From: DASUTB01 sp036374835
Lineage (GTDB): Bacteria; Actinomycetota; Actinomycetes; Jiangellales; Jiangellaceae
Direction of reading: 5' to 3'
Assembly (NCBI GenBank): GCA_036374835.1
Contig: DASUTB010000110.1
Location: 1-30,287 of the forward strand
DNA length: 30,287 nt
Shown one piece after another: positions 1 to 7,949 of the stretch. Numbering within the stretch: the stretch's first letter is position 1; every line of letters starts with the position of its first letter. The translations under genes were made by a program, and so were the position numbers. The notes beneath the pieces were generated by a model. The model was not told the DNA's origin. It saw only the letters and a program-made list of their open reading frames with translations, and searched no databases.

Positions 1-870
1 GACCGTGTCGAAGGACGATGACCCGCCGGCGTCGCGCTGGACGCTCACCCGGATGTCCGCCACGGCCGGGTCCGCATCGGGTGCCAGCTTGACCATCGCG
101 GATATCTGGGTGGCGACACCGGGCTCGAACAGCGTGGTCACGTCATGGCCGATGCCGTGCCATGCCTGGGTACGGCCGGTCACCAGAGCGCTCTGGGTGC
201 CGAGCGGATCGCCTTCGGTGGTCAACGAAACCTGCGGGTTCGTGCCGTCACCACGCGGGCCCCATCCGCCGAGGCTCTCCTCGAAGTCCTCGTCGATGAG
301 CACCTCGCCCGGAGCCCCGGCCGCAGTGATCGTCACGTCGTCCAGGTAGAAGGAGGCGTTCGCATCGGCGGACTCCAGATAGAGCTGGAGCTCGTCGTTG
401 TCCGCGCTGGTGAATTGGTAGCTGCCGGATATCTGGACCCAGTCACCGTCGGTGACGGTCACATCCGACGCGACCCGCTCGAATGCCGTGTCGCCACCGG
501 TCGGCGTGCGCTGGACCGTCATGTGCACGTTCGCCGACGGCACGTCGGCCATGCGGACGTACGCCTCGATCTCGTAAGTCACCTCTGGCGCGAGCACGCT
601 GAGCATGTCGCGCCCCGGGCCCTGCCACGTGTCGGTGCGGCCCGTCGTGAGCAGGCTCGCCTCCCCGGAATGCGCTTGCCCGGTACTCACGGCAACGTCG
701 GCCGAGCCCCGGCCGAACCATCCTTGCGCGGTGCCGTCCTCGAACCCGTTGGTCAGGACGGTCTCGTTCGCGCTGCTGCTGGGTACGTCCGCCGAGGCGA
801 CCACACCGGCCGCAACCACGCTCGCTGCCACACCGAGAACTACGGACTTGATTACCTTGCTGCGCACCAT
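1..870 (-). CDS. Secreted xylanase-like protein, N-terminal tandem carbohydrate-binding modules (partial)
   Basis: The frame is open from an ATG at 870 to the left window edge (290 codons), so the C-terminus and any catalytic domain lie outside. The N-terminus is a Sec signal peptide: basic MVRSK, then an Ala/Val-rich core, with likely cleavage after the ASA near residue 28. Two modules follow, about residues 36-180 and 188-290. Each shows the CBM4_9/CBM22-type pattern: a GW..RG start, then a TGRT..W.G motif, and in the first repeat TVTDGDWVQISGSYQF and a SFYLDDVTIT end. In known families tandem modules of this kind precede GH10 endo-xylanase domains, so an extracellular endo-1,4-beta-xylanase is the best guess. 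Another CBM-bearing glycosidase is possible. GGAAGG 9-10 bases before the ATG supports the start. It diverges from the GH3 operon, which fits a xylan-use regulon. Confidence 0.8.
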   Translation of the reverse strand, partial: MVRSKVIKSVVLGVAASVVAAGVVASADVPSSSANETVLTNGFEDGTAQGWFGRGSADVAVSTGQAHSGEASLLTTGRTDTWQGPGRDMLSVLAPEVTYEIEAYVRMADVPSANVHMTVQRTPTGGDTAFERVASDVTVTDGDWVQISGSYQFTSADNDELQLYLESADANASFYLDDVTITAAGAPGEVLIDEDFEESLGGWGPRGDGTNPQVSLTTEGDPLGTQSALVTGRTQAWHGIGHDVTTLFEPGVATQISAMVKLAPDADPAVADIRVSVQRDAGGSSSFDTV

Positions 871-897
871 CGCGGCGGCCCCTTCCGGACTCTCGCG

Positions 898-962
898 TGA
901 AACTTTTCAGCAAATATCGGCCAGTTGCGGGGAGACTAGATGAGCCGAAGTCGGGGCGTCAA
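898..962 (-). promoter_or_regulatory. Promoter and palindromic operator of the xylanase-like gene
   Basis: On the minus strand TTGACG (complement of 957-962) and TAGTCT (complement of 933-938) are 18 bases apart, a reasonable sigma-70 promoter. Downstream of the expected start, at 898-909, lies a 12-base palindrome, TGAAACTTTTCA. Its GAAA/TTTC arms resemble the short palindromes reported upstream of actinomycete xylanase genes. The position suits a roadblock repressor. The promoter assignment is inference from spacing and similarity only. The rest of the 871-1236 gap shows no gene; a weaker GTTAC/GTAAC inverted pair sits at 969-984. Confidence 0.5.
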
Positions 963-1180
963 TAGTCTGTTACGAGGCTGTAACTTGCCGTTGGCATATT
1001 CGTGCGGCCGCAACTTCCGTTGCCTGGTTGCACTGCATGACGCTAGCTCGGGCGCGTGCCGAACACGCCGTTCGAACGCGCTATAACGCTGCACGACACG
1101 TCTCTACCGGTCGTCATTTACCTAGAGCACCCGGCGCGCCCGGTGCTATCGTGAGCGATCCGGGTACCGATATGGTGCCT

Positions 1181-1200
1181 GAGAAGTTCCGGAACCTCTC
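1181..1200. promoter_or_regulatory. 20-bp palindromic operator upstream of the GH3 operon
   Basis: GAGAAGTTCCGGAACCTCTC is an inverted repeat with one mismatched pair around a perfect GTTCCGGAAC core. It ends three bases before a possible -10 box, TAGGCT (1203-1208), and 37 bases before the GH3 start codon, where a bound repressor would block transcription. Which regulator binds is unknown. The sequence differs from the motif shared by xylA and xylB. Confidence 0.5.
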
Positions 1201-1236
1201 TGTAGGCTAGTCCGGAAGACTGCGCCGAGAGAACGG

Positions 1237-3645
1237 ATGCGGATGCTTGCAGACGAGTCGGGAACGACAGCCAACGAACCGGAGTCGGGCGAGACACTCT
1301 GGCGTGATCCCGCGCGGCCGATCGGCCAGCGTGCCGATGCCCTGCTCCGCCGGATGAGCCTGGAAGAGAAGGTCGCGCAGACCTACGGGCTGTGGGTCGG
1401 CGTCGAACCGGATACCGACGATGTCGCGCCGTACCAGCACGAGCTGGCAGATCCCGACCTGAACATGGCCACCCTGATCACGTCCGGACTCGGGCAACTT
1501 ACCCGTCCGTTCGGCACCGCTCCGGTCGATCCCACGCAGGGAGCCAAAGCACTGGCGCGGCTGCAGGAGGACATCGTGGCCGCCAACCGCTGGGGTATCC
1601 CGGCCATCGTCCACGAGGAATGCCTCACCGGCTTCATGACCGCGAACGCCACCGTCTTTCCCATTCCGCTCGCCTGGGCCGCCACCTTCGATCCCGGCAT
1701 CGTCGAGGAAATGGCACGGTACATCGGCACCGCCATGCGGTCGGCCGGCGTCCACCAGGGCCTCGCCCCCGTCCTCGACGTCGCACGCGATACCCGGTGG
1801 GGGCGCACCGAAGAGACGATGGGTGAGGACCCGTACCTGGTCGGCACGATCGGCACGGCGTACGTGCGCGGGCTCGAGAGCGTCGGCATCGTGGCCACCC
1901 TCAAGCACTTCGCCGGATACTCGGCCTCGCGCGCGGCACGCAACTTCGGGCCGGTGTCCGTCGGGCCGCGCGAGCTCGGCGACGTCCTGCTACCGCCGTT
2001 CGAAATGGCGATCCGGCACGGCGGCGCACGTTCGATCATGAACTCATACACCGCCATCGACGGTGTCCCGAGTGCCGCCGACGGCGGGCTGCTCACCACG
2101 CTGCTGCGCGAGCACTGGGGCTTTGCCGGAACCGTCGTGGCCGACTACAACGCCGTGAGCTTCCTCGAGACGCTGCACCACGTCGCGGACTCGCCGGCCG
2201 CATCGGCCGCGCTGGCGCTCGCGGCCGGCATCGACGTCGAGTTGCCCTCCGTGCGCTGCTACGGCGAGCCGCTGCTGGCCGCCGTCCGGGCCGGCGAGAT
2301 TCCCGAGGAACACGTCGACCGGGCCGCCCGCCGCGTCCTCGAACAGAAGATCCAGCTCGGCCTGCTCGACCCCGACTGGTCGGCCATGCCGCCGGCGCTA
2401 CGCGACGACGCCGGCATGGACATCGACCTCGACCCGCCGGGCGGTCGCGATCTGGCCCGGACCATCGCCGAGCGCTCGGTCATCCTGCTCGCGAACGACG
2501 GGATACTCCCGCTTCCGGCCGGCACCCGTGTCGCCGTCGTCGGCCCCACGGCCGACGAATCCTCGGCGATGATGGGCTGCTACGCCTCGCCGAACCACCT
2601 GCGTGGCAGGTCGCCCGAGACGGCGGGTACCCATATCTCCACCGTCCTCGAAGCGCTACGCACCGAGTTCGGCGAAACGTCGATCAACTACGCGCAGGGT
2701 TGCGCCGTCGACACCGACGACCGGTCCGGCTTCGACGCGGCGGTTGCCGCGGCCAAGGGTGCCGACGTGTGCATCGCCGTGCTCGGCGACAGTTCCGGGC
2801 TTTTCGGCCGCGGAACATCGGGTGAAGGCTGCGATGCGACACATCTTCGGCTGCCGGGCGTCCAGAACGAACTGCTCGAAGCGCTGCTCGGCACCGGCAC
2901 GCCCGTCGTGCTCGTGCTACTCACCGGGCGGCCGTACGCGCTCGGCGAGTTCAACGACCGGCTCGCGGCGATCCTGCAGGCCTTCTTCCCCGGCGAGGAG
3001 GGTGGGCCGGCGCTCGTGTCAGCGATCACCGGGCGGGTGAACCCGTCCGGCCGGCTGCCGGTCAGCATGCCTCGCTTCGCGGACGGAACGCCCGGGACCT
3101 ACCTGGAACCCGCCCTCGGCCGGCACAGCGACATGAGCACGGTGGATCTGACCCCGCTGTACCCCTTCGGGCACGGGCTCTCCTACACATCGTTCGAGTG
3201 GGTCGAGCCCCGGCTCAACGGTGCGCCCGGCCTGGCGGCCACGACCGGCACCGACGGCGAGGTCACGGTATCGGTCACCGTCCGCAACACCGGCGCGCGC
3301 GCCGGAGCCGACGTCGTCCAGCTCTATCTGCACGACCCGCTCGCCCAGGTGGCCCGGCCGGTCGTCCAACTGATCGGATACCAGCGCGTCGAGCTCGATG
3401 CCGGCGCGGAGTGCAACGTCACGTTCCGCGTGCACGCCGACCTCTCGTCGTTCATCGGGCTGGACGGGCGGCGGACCGTCGAGCCCGGCGATCTCGAACT
3501 GCGGCTCGGCCGCTCGTGGGCGGACATCATGCACACTGCGACCGTCACACTGACCGGCGACATACGACACGTCGACCACACGCGCCGGCTGACCGCTGAC
3601 GCCGAGGTCTCGGCCGGGGCCGCAGAATCGGAGGTTTTTAGATGA
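1237..3645 (+). CDS. GH3 family glycosidase, probable intracellular beta-xylosidase
   Basis: The 802-residue protein has the GH3 order: N-terminal TIM barrel (about 25-400), alpha/beta sandwich (about 410-620) and C-terminal fibronectin III-like domain (about 660-770). The likely nucleophile is Asp303 in GTVVADYNAVSF, and the likely acid/base is Glu530 in SGEGCDATHLRLPG. Family motifs MGEDPYLVG, KHFAGYSAS and RELGDVLLPPFEMAIR are intact. These resemble bacterial beta-xylosidase/exo-glycosidase GH3 enzymes, so hydrolysis of xylo-oligosaccharides to xylose is likely; beta-glucosidase or arabinopyranosidase activity cannot be excluded. There is no signal peptide, implying a cytoplasmic enzyme fed by imported oligosaccharides. 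A second in-frame ATG at 1243 is an alternative start. It is first in an operon and overlaps the next gene by four bases (ATGA). Confidence 0.88.
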   Translation: MRMLADESGTTANEPESGETLWRDPARPIGQRADALLRRMSLEEKVAQTYGLWVGVEPDTDDVAPYQHELADPDLNMATLITSGLGQLTRPFGTAPVDPTQGAKALARLQEDIVAANRWGIPAIVHEECLTGFMTANATVFPIPLAWAATFDPGIVEEMARYIGTAMRSAGVHQGLAPVLDVARDTRWGRTEETMGEDPYLVGTIGTAYVRGLESVGIVATLKHFAGYSASRAARNFGPVSVGPRELGDVLLPPFEMAIRHGGARSIMNSYTAIDGVPSAADGGLLTTLLREHWGFAGTVVADYNAVSFLETLHHVADSPAASAALALAAGIDVELPSVRCYGEPLLAAVRAGEIPEEHVDRAARRVLEQKIQLGLLDPDWSAMPPALRDDAGMDIDLDPPGGRDLARTIAERSVILLANDGILPLPAGTRVAVVGPTADESSAMMGCYASPNHLRGRSPETAGTHISTVLEALRTEFGETSINYAQGCAVDTDDRSGFDAAVAAAKGADVCIAVLGDSSGLFGRGTSGEGCDATHLRLPGVQNELLEALLGTGTPVVLVLLTGRPYALGEFNDRLAAILQAFFPGEEGGPALVSAITGRVNPSGRLPVSMPRFADGTPGTYLEPALGRHSDMSTVDLTPLYPFGHGLSYTSFEWVEPRLNGAPGLAATTGTDGEVTVSVTVRNTGARAGADVVQLYLHDPLAQVARPVVQLIGYQRVELDAGAECNVTFRVHADLSSFIGLDGRRTVEPGDLELRLGRSWADIMHTATVTLTGDIRHVDHTRRLTADAEVSAGAAESEVFR

Positions 3646-4781
3646 CCCGGCGGCGCACGATCGTCATCGTCGGCACGGGCGGTATCGCCGACATCCATGC
3701 CAACGACATCGCCAAGCTCGATGGCAGGGCCGAGATCGTCGCCGCGGTCGATACCGACCCCGAGCGGCTCTCGGCGTTCACCAAGAAGTGGTCCGTCCCA
3801 CGAAGCTACGCCGACATCGCCACGATGCTGGACGAGGAGCGTCCGGACGTCGTCGACCTCTGCACCCCCCCGGCACTCCACGCCGTCCAGGCGCGGGCCG
3901 GTATGGAGCGCGGCCTGACCGTGCTCTGCGAGAAGCCGCCGACACTCAGCCTCGCCGAACTCGACGAGTTGACCACCCTGGAGTCCGTGGGCGAGGGACG
4001 GTTCGCCGCCGTCGTGCAGCACCGGTTCGGCAGCGGCGCGCGGAAGCTTCGCGGCCTGGTCGCCGACGCCCGCCTCGGTCAGCCCACCGTCGCGGTGTGC
4101 AACACCCTGTGGTTCCGGCCGGACGACTACTTCGCCGTGCCGTGGCGAGGGAAGTGGGAGATCGAGGGCGGCGGCCCCACGATGGGCCACGGCATCCACC
4201 AGATGGATCTGCTGCTCTCTATTCTCGGCCCGTGGCGCCGGGTCACCGCGGTCGCCGAGCGGCGCGCCCGGCCGACCGACACCGAAGACATCTCGGCGGC
4301 GATCGTCACGTTCGACAGCGGCGCGGTGGCGACGATTATCAACAGCCTCCTTTCGCCGCGGGAGACCAGCTACCTGCGGTTCGATTTCGCGCACGCGACG
4401 GTGGAGCTCGAGCATCTGTACGGGTACGGCGACGACAACTGGACGGTCACGCCCGTCCCGGGTCATGAGGACGACGTGGCCGCCGCATGGAACGAGGGGC
4501 CGTCGGGTCAGCCGAGCGGACACCGGGCGCAGATCAGCGCGGTGCTCGACGCGCTGGACGCCGGCGTCGCGCCACCGGTGACGGCGGCGCAGATCCGGCC
4601 GACCATGGACCTGGTGACCGCGATCTACGCGTCGGCGTTCACCGGGCGGCCGGTCGAGGCCGGTGAGATCGGGCCGGACTCCCCGTTCTACCGGCGGCTG
4701 GACGGGCCCGGCGCCCCCTGGTTGGAAAAGCCGGAGCCGGCGCCTAACGGCCGGCTCGACAGTTCCGGCGTACTCGACTGA
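3642..4781 (+). CDS. Gfo/Idh/MocA family dehydrogenase
   Basis: The 379-residue protein begins with a Rossmann fold: IVIVGTGGIADIH (about 6-18) is the NAD(P)-binding glycine loop, and Asp residues follow the second strand (AAVDTDPERL). The family EKP motif is at residues 97-99 and a C-terminal alpha/beta domain contains GGGPTMGHGIHQMDLL, which holds the usual catalytic His region. Members oxidise or reduce hydroxyl groups of sugars, inositols or glycosides with NAD(P). GGAGG at 3630-3634 precedes the ATG, which overlaps the GH3 stop, so translation is coupled to the glycosidase. That coupling suggests the enzyme acts on the product or substrate of the GH3 enzyme, but the substrate is not visible. 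Confidence 0.85.
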   Translation: MTRRRTIVIVGTGGIADIHANDIAKLDGRAEIVAAVDTDPERLSAFTKKWSVPRSYADIATMLDEERPDVVDLCTPPALHAVQARAGMERGLTVLCEKPPTLSLAELDELTTLESVGEGRFAAVVQHRFGSGARKLRGLVADARLGQPTVAVCNTLWFRPDDYFAVPWRGKWEIEGGGPTMGHGIHQMDLLLSILGPWRRVTAVAERRARPTDTEDISAAIVTFDSGAVATIINSLLSPRETSYLRFDFAHATVELEHLYGYGDDNWTVTPVPGHEDDVAAAWNEGPSGQPSGHRAQISAVLDALDAGVAPPVTAAQIRPTMDLVTAIYASAFTGRPVEAGEIGPDSPFYRRLDGPGAPWLEKPEPAPNGRLDSSGVLD

Positions 4782-4797
4782 AGAAGGAGAGCTTCTC

Positions 4798-5751
4798 GTG
4801 ACCGAACCGGCCGCAGACGGCTTGGCGCTGACCCACGAGCACGGACTTTCGCTGCGGATCTCGTACCGCGACCAGGAGTTGGCGAGGTACGTCTACCGGC
4901 CGTGGGATCCCCAGCTCGAATCGCCGCGACCCTATTTCCACCCGGTCCGCACGCTTACCGGTCACGTGGTGAGCCTGTACCGGCCGCACGATCACGTGTG
5001 GCACAAGGGCATCGCGCTCTCGCTGCCCAACGTGGGGCGGCCCGGCAGCCCGGATCAGGAGAACTTCTGGGGCGGTGTGACCTTCCTGCGCGGCCGCGGC
5101 TATGAGCAGTTGGACAACAACGGAACGATCCGTCACCGCGAGTTCACCGGGCTCGACGCTTCGCCCAAGCGGGTGGACGTCGCGCACCGCCTCGACTGGA
5201 TCACCCAGTCCGGCGGGACGTGGTTCGACGAACTCCGCTCGTTCGGGGTCGTGGTCGACGGCGATGCGTGGGTGCTGTCCTACACCACAGTTCTGACCAA
5301 CGTCAGCGGTGGACCGGTAGCCATCGGCAGCCCGACGACGCAGGGCCGCGAGAACGCCGGATACGGCGGGCTGTTCTGGCGCGGGCCCCGCTCGTTCACC
5401 GGCGGCGTGGTGCTGACGTCCGAGGGCACCGGCGGTGACGAGCTCATGGGCTCGCGCGCACCGTGGCTCGGCCTCACCGGGCAGCACGACGACCATGGCC
5501 GGTTCTCCACCGTGCTGTTCGTCGACGATCCGGACAATGCCGGCCATCCGACCCAGTGGTTCGTCCGGTCGACCCCGTTCGCGTGCATCTGCCCGGCACC
5601 GTTCTTCGATACCGAGACCGAGATCGCCGACGGCGATGAGCTCACGCTGCGCTATGCCGTCGTCATCGCCGATGGCGCGCCCGATCCGGACGGTGCCGCC
5701 GGCCTCGCCGAGCTGGGCAGGTCCGTCCTCGCGGAGGGACCCACCTCGTGA
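4798..5751 (+). CDS. DUF6807 (PmoA-like) family protein
   Basis: The chosen GTG at 4798 follows AAGGAG (4784-4789) by eight bases, giving 317 residues; the upstream in-frame ATG at 4663 lies inside the preceding gene and has no such site. The sequence has the DUF6807 signature features: SPRPYFHPVRTLTG, the His-rich HDHVWHKGIALSL, ENFWGG, and a late WFVRSTPFACICPAPFF. The family was once labelled methane oxygenase PmoA, but no membrane segment is present and there is no reason to think it oxidises methane. Such genes often sit beside Gfo/Idh dehydrogenases, as here; the reaction is unknown. The beta-rich composition and conserved His residues suggest a sugar-binding or galactose-mutarotase-like fold, which is inference. 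Confidence 0.8.
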   Translation: MTEPAADGLALTHEHGLSLRISYRDQELARYVYRPWDPQLESPRPYFHPVRTLTGHVVSLYRPHDHVWHKGIALSLPNVGRPGSPDQENFWGGVTFLRGRGYEQLDNNGTIRHREFTGLDASPKRVDVAHRLDWITQSGGTWFDELRSFGVVVDGDAWVLSYTTVLTNVSGGPVAIGSPTTQGRENAGYGGLFWRGPRSFTGGVVLTSEGTGGDELMGSRAPWLGLTGQHDDHGRFSTVLFVDDPDNAGHPTQWFVRSTPFACICPAPFFDTETEIADGDELTLRYAVVIADGAPDPDGAAGLAELGRSVLAEGPTS

Positions 5752-6461
5752 GCGCGTTTCCGGGCGGGACGTCTGTATCCCGGCTGACCGTCTACGACTG
5801 GCCGACGCCGGACGGTCTGCGCGGTGGCTCGCCGCACCTGCACACCGTGTCGGCCGAAGGCTATGTCGTACTCTCGGGCACCGGCTCGCTGGAGACGTTG
5901 TCCGCGGCCGGCCACGAGGAGTACGAGCTCACCGGCGGACGCGTGCTGTGGTTCAGCCCAGGTACAGTGCACCGCCTGGTCAATACCGGGGGCGACCTCG
6001 AGCTCGTGGTCGTGATGCAGAACGCGGGGCTACCGGAGTCCGGCGACGCGGTCTTTACCTTTCCACCGGACGTCCTGGCCGATCCGGAGCGTTATCGCTC
6101 GGCCGCAGCACTGCTGGCGACCGACGATGAGACGGTTCTCGCCGAGGCGGCGATGCGGCGTCGCGACCTCGCCATCGACGGTTATCTCCGCCTTCGCGAC
6201 CGCATCCAGGGTGGCGACCGCTCGGCGCTGACCGAGCTGCACGCCGCGGCCGCCGCACTCGTGCGCGGCCGGGTGGGGCAATGGCGCGAACGGTGGCGCA
6301 GCGGGCCTCTCGCCCAGGCCGTGGCGACCGGCGAGCAGCTCGACGCGCTCGGCGACGGCCGGGCGACCCACCTCGCGCAGGCGGCCGTGCAGACCGCGCC
6401 CGGGCCGGCGGCCAAGTACGGCATGTGCGGCCACCTCAGCACCTACCAACTATCGGAATGA
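5748..6461 (+). CDS. Cupin domain protein
   Basis: The 237-residue protein starts at GTG 5748, overlapping the previous stop (GTGA), with GGAGGG at 5733-5738. Residues about 20-90 form a cupin: SPHLHTVSAEGYVVLSGTGSLE carries the HxH and following acidic motif, and GRVLWFSPGTVHRLVN supplies the second His. This metal-binding barrel typically serves as a sugar isomerase/epimerase or sensor. The helical C-terminal part ends in a Gly-Met-Cys-Gly-His patch (YGMCGHLSTYQ) that may be functional. As the last gene of the GH3-dehydrogenase-DUF6807-cupin operon it probably acts on the same sugar. Its TGA stop (6459-6461) lies inside the terminus of a palindromic repeat element, so the very end of the gene is shared with that element. 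Confidence 0.75.
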   Translation: MSAFPGGTSVSRLTVYDWPTPDGLRGGSPHLHTVSAEGYVVLSGTGSLETLSAAGHEEYELTGGRVLWFSPGTVHRLVNTGGDLELVVVMQNAGLPESGDAVFTFPPDVLADPERYRSAAALLATDDETVLAEAAMRRRDLAIDGYLRLRDRIQGGDRSALTELHAAAAALVRGRVGQWRERWRSGPLAQAVATGEQLDALGDGRATHLAQAAVQTAPGPAAKYGMCGHLSTYQLSE

Positions 6462-6688
6462 TCACGTAAACGCCGCTCCAGCATGCTGAGCGACCCATCG
6501 ACGGGTCGCTAAGCGTATACATGACGCCTACCGATCGACTGGCTGCCCAAGATGCGCATGCCCAGCCGTCAACGGGTCGCCCAAGCCGATCCAGGATGGC
6601 ACCGGTCAACCGGCTGCTCAAAACATCCGCATGCCTACCCGTCGACGGGTCGCTAGGCAACATGCGGTGTCGTTTACGTGGTCATTCC
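6457..6688. repeat. Palindromic intergenic element A1 (TGATCACGTT-type ends)
   Basis: This fills the whole gap between the convergent cupin and xylA genes. The ends are inverted copies: AATGATCACGTAAACG (6457-6472) and, on the opposite strand from 6686, AATGACCACGTAAACG. Inside are three copies of a unit with core CGWCRACGGGTCGC-like sequence near 6496-6510, 6567-6580 and 6638-6653. The last copy is a nested hairpin: CCGCATG (6627-6633) pairs with CATGCGG (6661-6667), CCTA pairs with TAGG, and CCCGTCGACGGG is a perfect palindrome at the tip. The left end supplies the cupin stop codon and the right end stops two bases short of the xylA stop. There is no protein-coding capacity. Confidence 0.85.
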
Positions 6689-6690
6689 GG

Positions 6691-7851
6691 TCAGCGGGCG
6701 CCGAGCAGGTGCTCCATCGCGAGCTGGTCGAGCCGTTCGAAGTGCATGCCGCGCTCGCCCAGGGCCTCGACGTCGTGCTTCTCAGCGCGCATGTCGGCCA
6801 GCGACTCGCCGTCGGTCAGCGTCGGAAGGGCGAGATCGGCAACCCGCGACGCTTCGAGCGCCGCCTTGACCTCGGGGTCGGCCCGGAACGCACGAACCCG
6901 GTCCCGGATGATCAGATAGTTGCGCATGTTCGCACGCGCGGTCTCCCACACGTCTTCGACATTCTCGGTGCGTGGCGGCTTGTAGTCGAAGTGAAGGAAC
7001 CCGTCGTACGCCCGACCGGTGCCCGCGCCCTCCAGCACGTCGACCGTCCAGAACGCGCCACGCAGGTTTCCGGCGCCGAACCGCAGATCCTGATCGAATC
7101 GAGGGCCGTGCTGCCCGTTGAGGTCGATGTGGAATAGCTTGCCGTGCCACAGCGCCTGGGCGATGCCGTGTGCGAAGTTCAGCCCGGCCATCTCCTCGTG
7201 GCCTACCTCCGGGTTGAGGCCGACCAAATCCGGGTCGTCGAGTTCGCCGATGAACGCGAGCGCATGGCCGACCGTCGGCAGCAGAATGTCGCCGCGCGGC
7301 TCGTTCGGCTTGGGCTCGAGCGCGAACCGGATGTCGTACCCCTGCTCGCGGACATAGCCGCACAGGAGGTTCAGCGCCTCGCGGTACCGGTCCAGCGCTG
7401 CGGCGACGTCCTTGGACGCGCCCGACTCGGCGCCTTCGCGGCCGCCCCACATGACGTACGTCTTGGCGCCGAGCTCGGCGGCCAGGTCGATATTGCGCAG
7501 CATCTTGGCCAGCGCGTAGCGGCGGACCTCGCGGTCGTTGGCGGTGAGCGCGCCCTCCTTGAAGATCGGGTGGCCGAACAGGTTCGTCGTCGCCATCTCG
7601 ACCGCGAGGCCGGTCTCGTCCAACGCCTGCCGGAACTTGCTGAGCGTCGCGTCCCGCGTCGCGTCGTCCGGTACGAGGTCGTCGTCGTGGAACGTGACCG
7701 CCGCCGCGCCCAGCTCGGCCAGCCGGTGGACCGCCTCCACCGGGTCGAGTGCCGGACGGACCGCCGTCCCGAACACGTCGACACCCTGCCAGCCGACCGT
7801 CCACAACCCGAAGCTGAATCGATCTTGCGGCGTCGGCGTCCAAGTGTTCAT
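6691..7851 (-). CDS. xylA: Xylose isomerase
   Basis: It interconverts D-xylose and D-xylulose in the cytoplasm. The 386-residue protein matches the length of actinobacterial (class I) enzymes, and the start MNTWTPTPQDRFSFGLWTVGWQG matches that group. Catalytic and metal residues are visible: His55 and Asp58 (FHDDD), Glu179 and Lys181 (ALEPKPNEPRGD), Glu215 and His218 (NPEVGHEE), Asp243 (HIDLNGQ), Asp253 and Asp255 (RFDQDLRFG) and Asp289 (HFDYKP). A GTG at 7863 is also in frame, but GAGGAG at 7864-7869 abuts it and is better placed for the ATG at 7851. It lies downstream of xylR and xylB on the same strand, with its own candidate operator in the 98-base gap. Confidence 0.96.
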   Translation of the reverse strand: MNTWTPTPQDRFSFGLWTVGWQGVDVFGTAVRPALDPVEAVHRLAELGAAAVTFHDDDLVPDDATRDATLSKFRQALDETGLAVEMATTNLFGHPIFKEGALTANDREVRRYALAKMLRNIDLAAELGAKTYVMWGGREGAESGASKDVAAALDRYREALNLLCGYVREQGYDIRFALEPKPNEPRGDILLPTVGHALAFIGELDDPDLVGLNPEVGHEEMAGLNFAHGIAQALWHGKLFHIDLNGQHGPRFDQDLRFGAGNLRGAFWTVDVLEGAGTGRAYDGFLHFDYKPPRTENVEDVWETARANMRNYLIIRDRVRAFRADPEVKAALEASRVADLALPTLTDGESLADMRAEKHDVEALGERGMHFERLDQLAMEHLLGAR

Positions 7852-7905
7852 GGTTCTCGCCACTCCTCATATCGGGATCGGTCCGGACAGCAACCGACGA
7901 ACGAA

Positions 7906-7928
7906 TTCGTTGTCTAGAACGACAAACT
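7906..7928 (-). promoter_or_regulatory. Candidate XylR (ROK) operator upstream of xylA
   Basis: Read on the minus strand the site begins AGTTTGTCGTTCTAGACAAC. It matches a site at the same relative place upstream of xylB; the common pattern is TTTGTCKWTCTWGRCAAC. The TTTGT and ACAA/ACRAA half-sites form an imperfect inverted repeat, as expected for a dimeric ROK repressor, and recall the XylR half-sites of Firmicutes. A perfect palindrome AACGAATTCGTT (7900-7911) overlaps one edge. Confidence 0.6.
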
Positions 7929-7949
7929 ATCGGCCACGACTCCTCAGGG

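Noticed and set aside
145..943. Long open frames opposite the left-edge gene
   Set aside because: They are Arg/Ala/Pro-rich shadows typical of high-GC DNA; the minus-strand frame gives a signal peptide and two conserved modules.
1028..1210. Small 60-residue open frame in the xylanase-GH3 gap
   Set aside because: No ribosome site or recognisable features, and it overlaps the GH3 operator region.
4798..5751. A methane monooxygenase subunit, from the PmoA label attached to this family
   Set aside because: No membrane helices or copper-site pattern; the label is historical for DUF6807 and the context is sugar metabolism.
6496..6653. Spaced CGACGGGTCGC units as a CRISPR array
   Set aside because: Only three diverged, unevenly spaced units inside a palindromic element, with no cas genes nearby.
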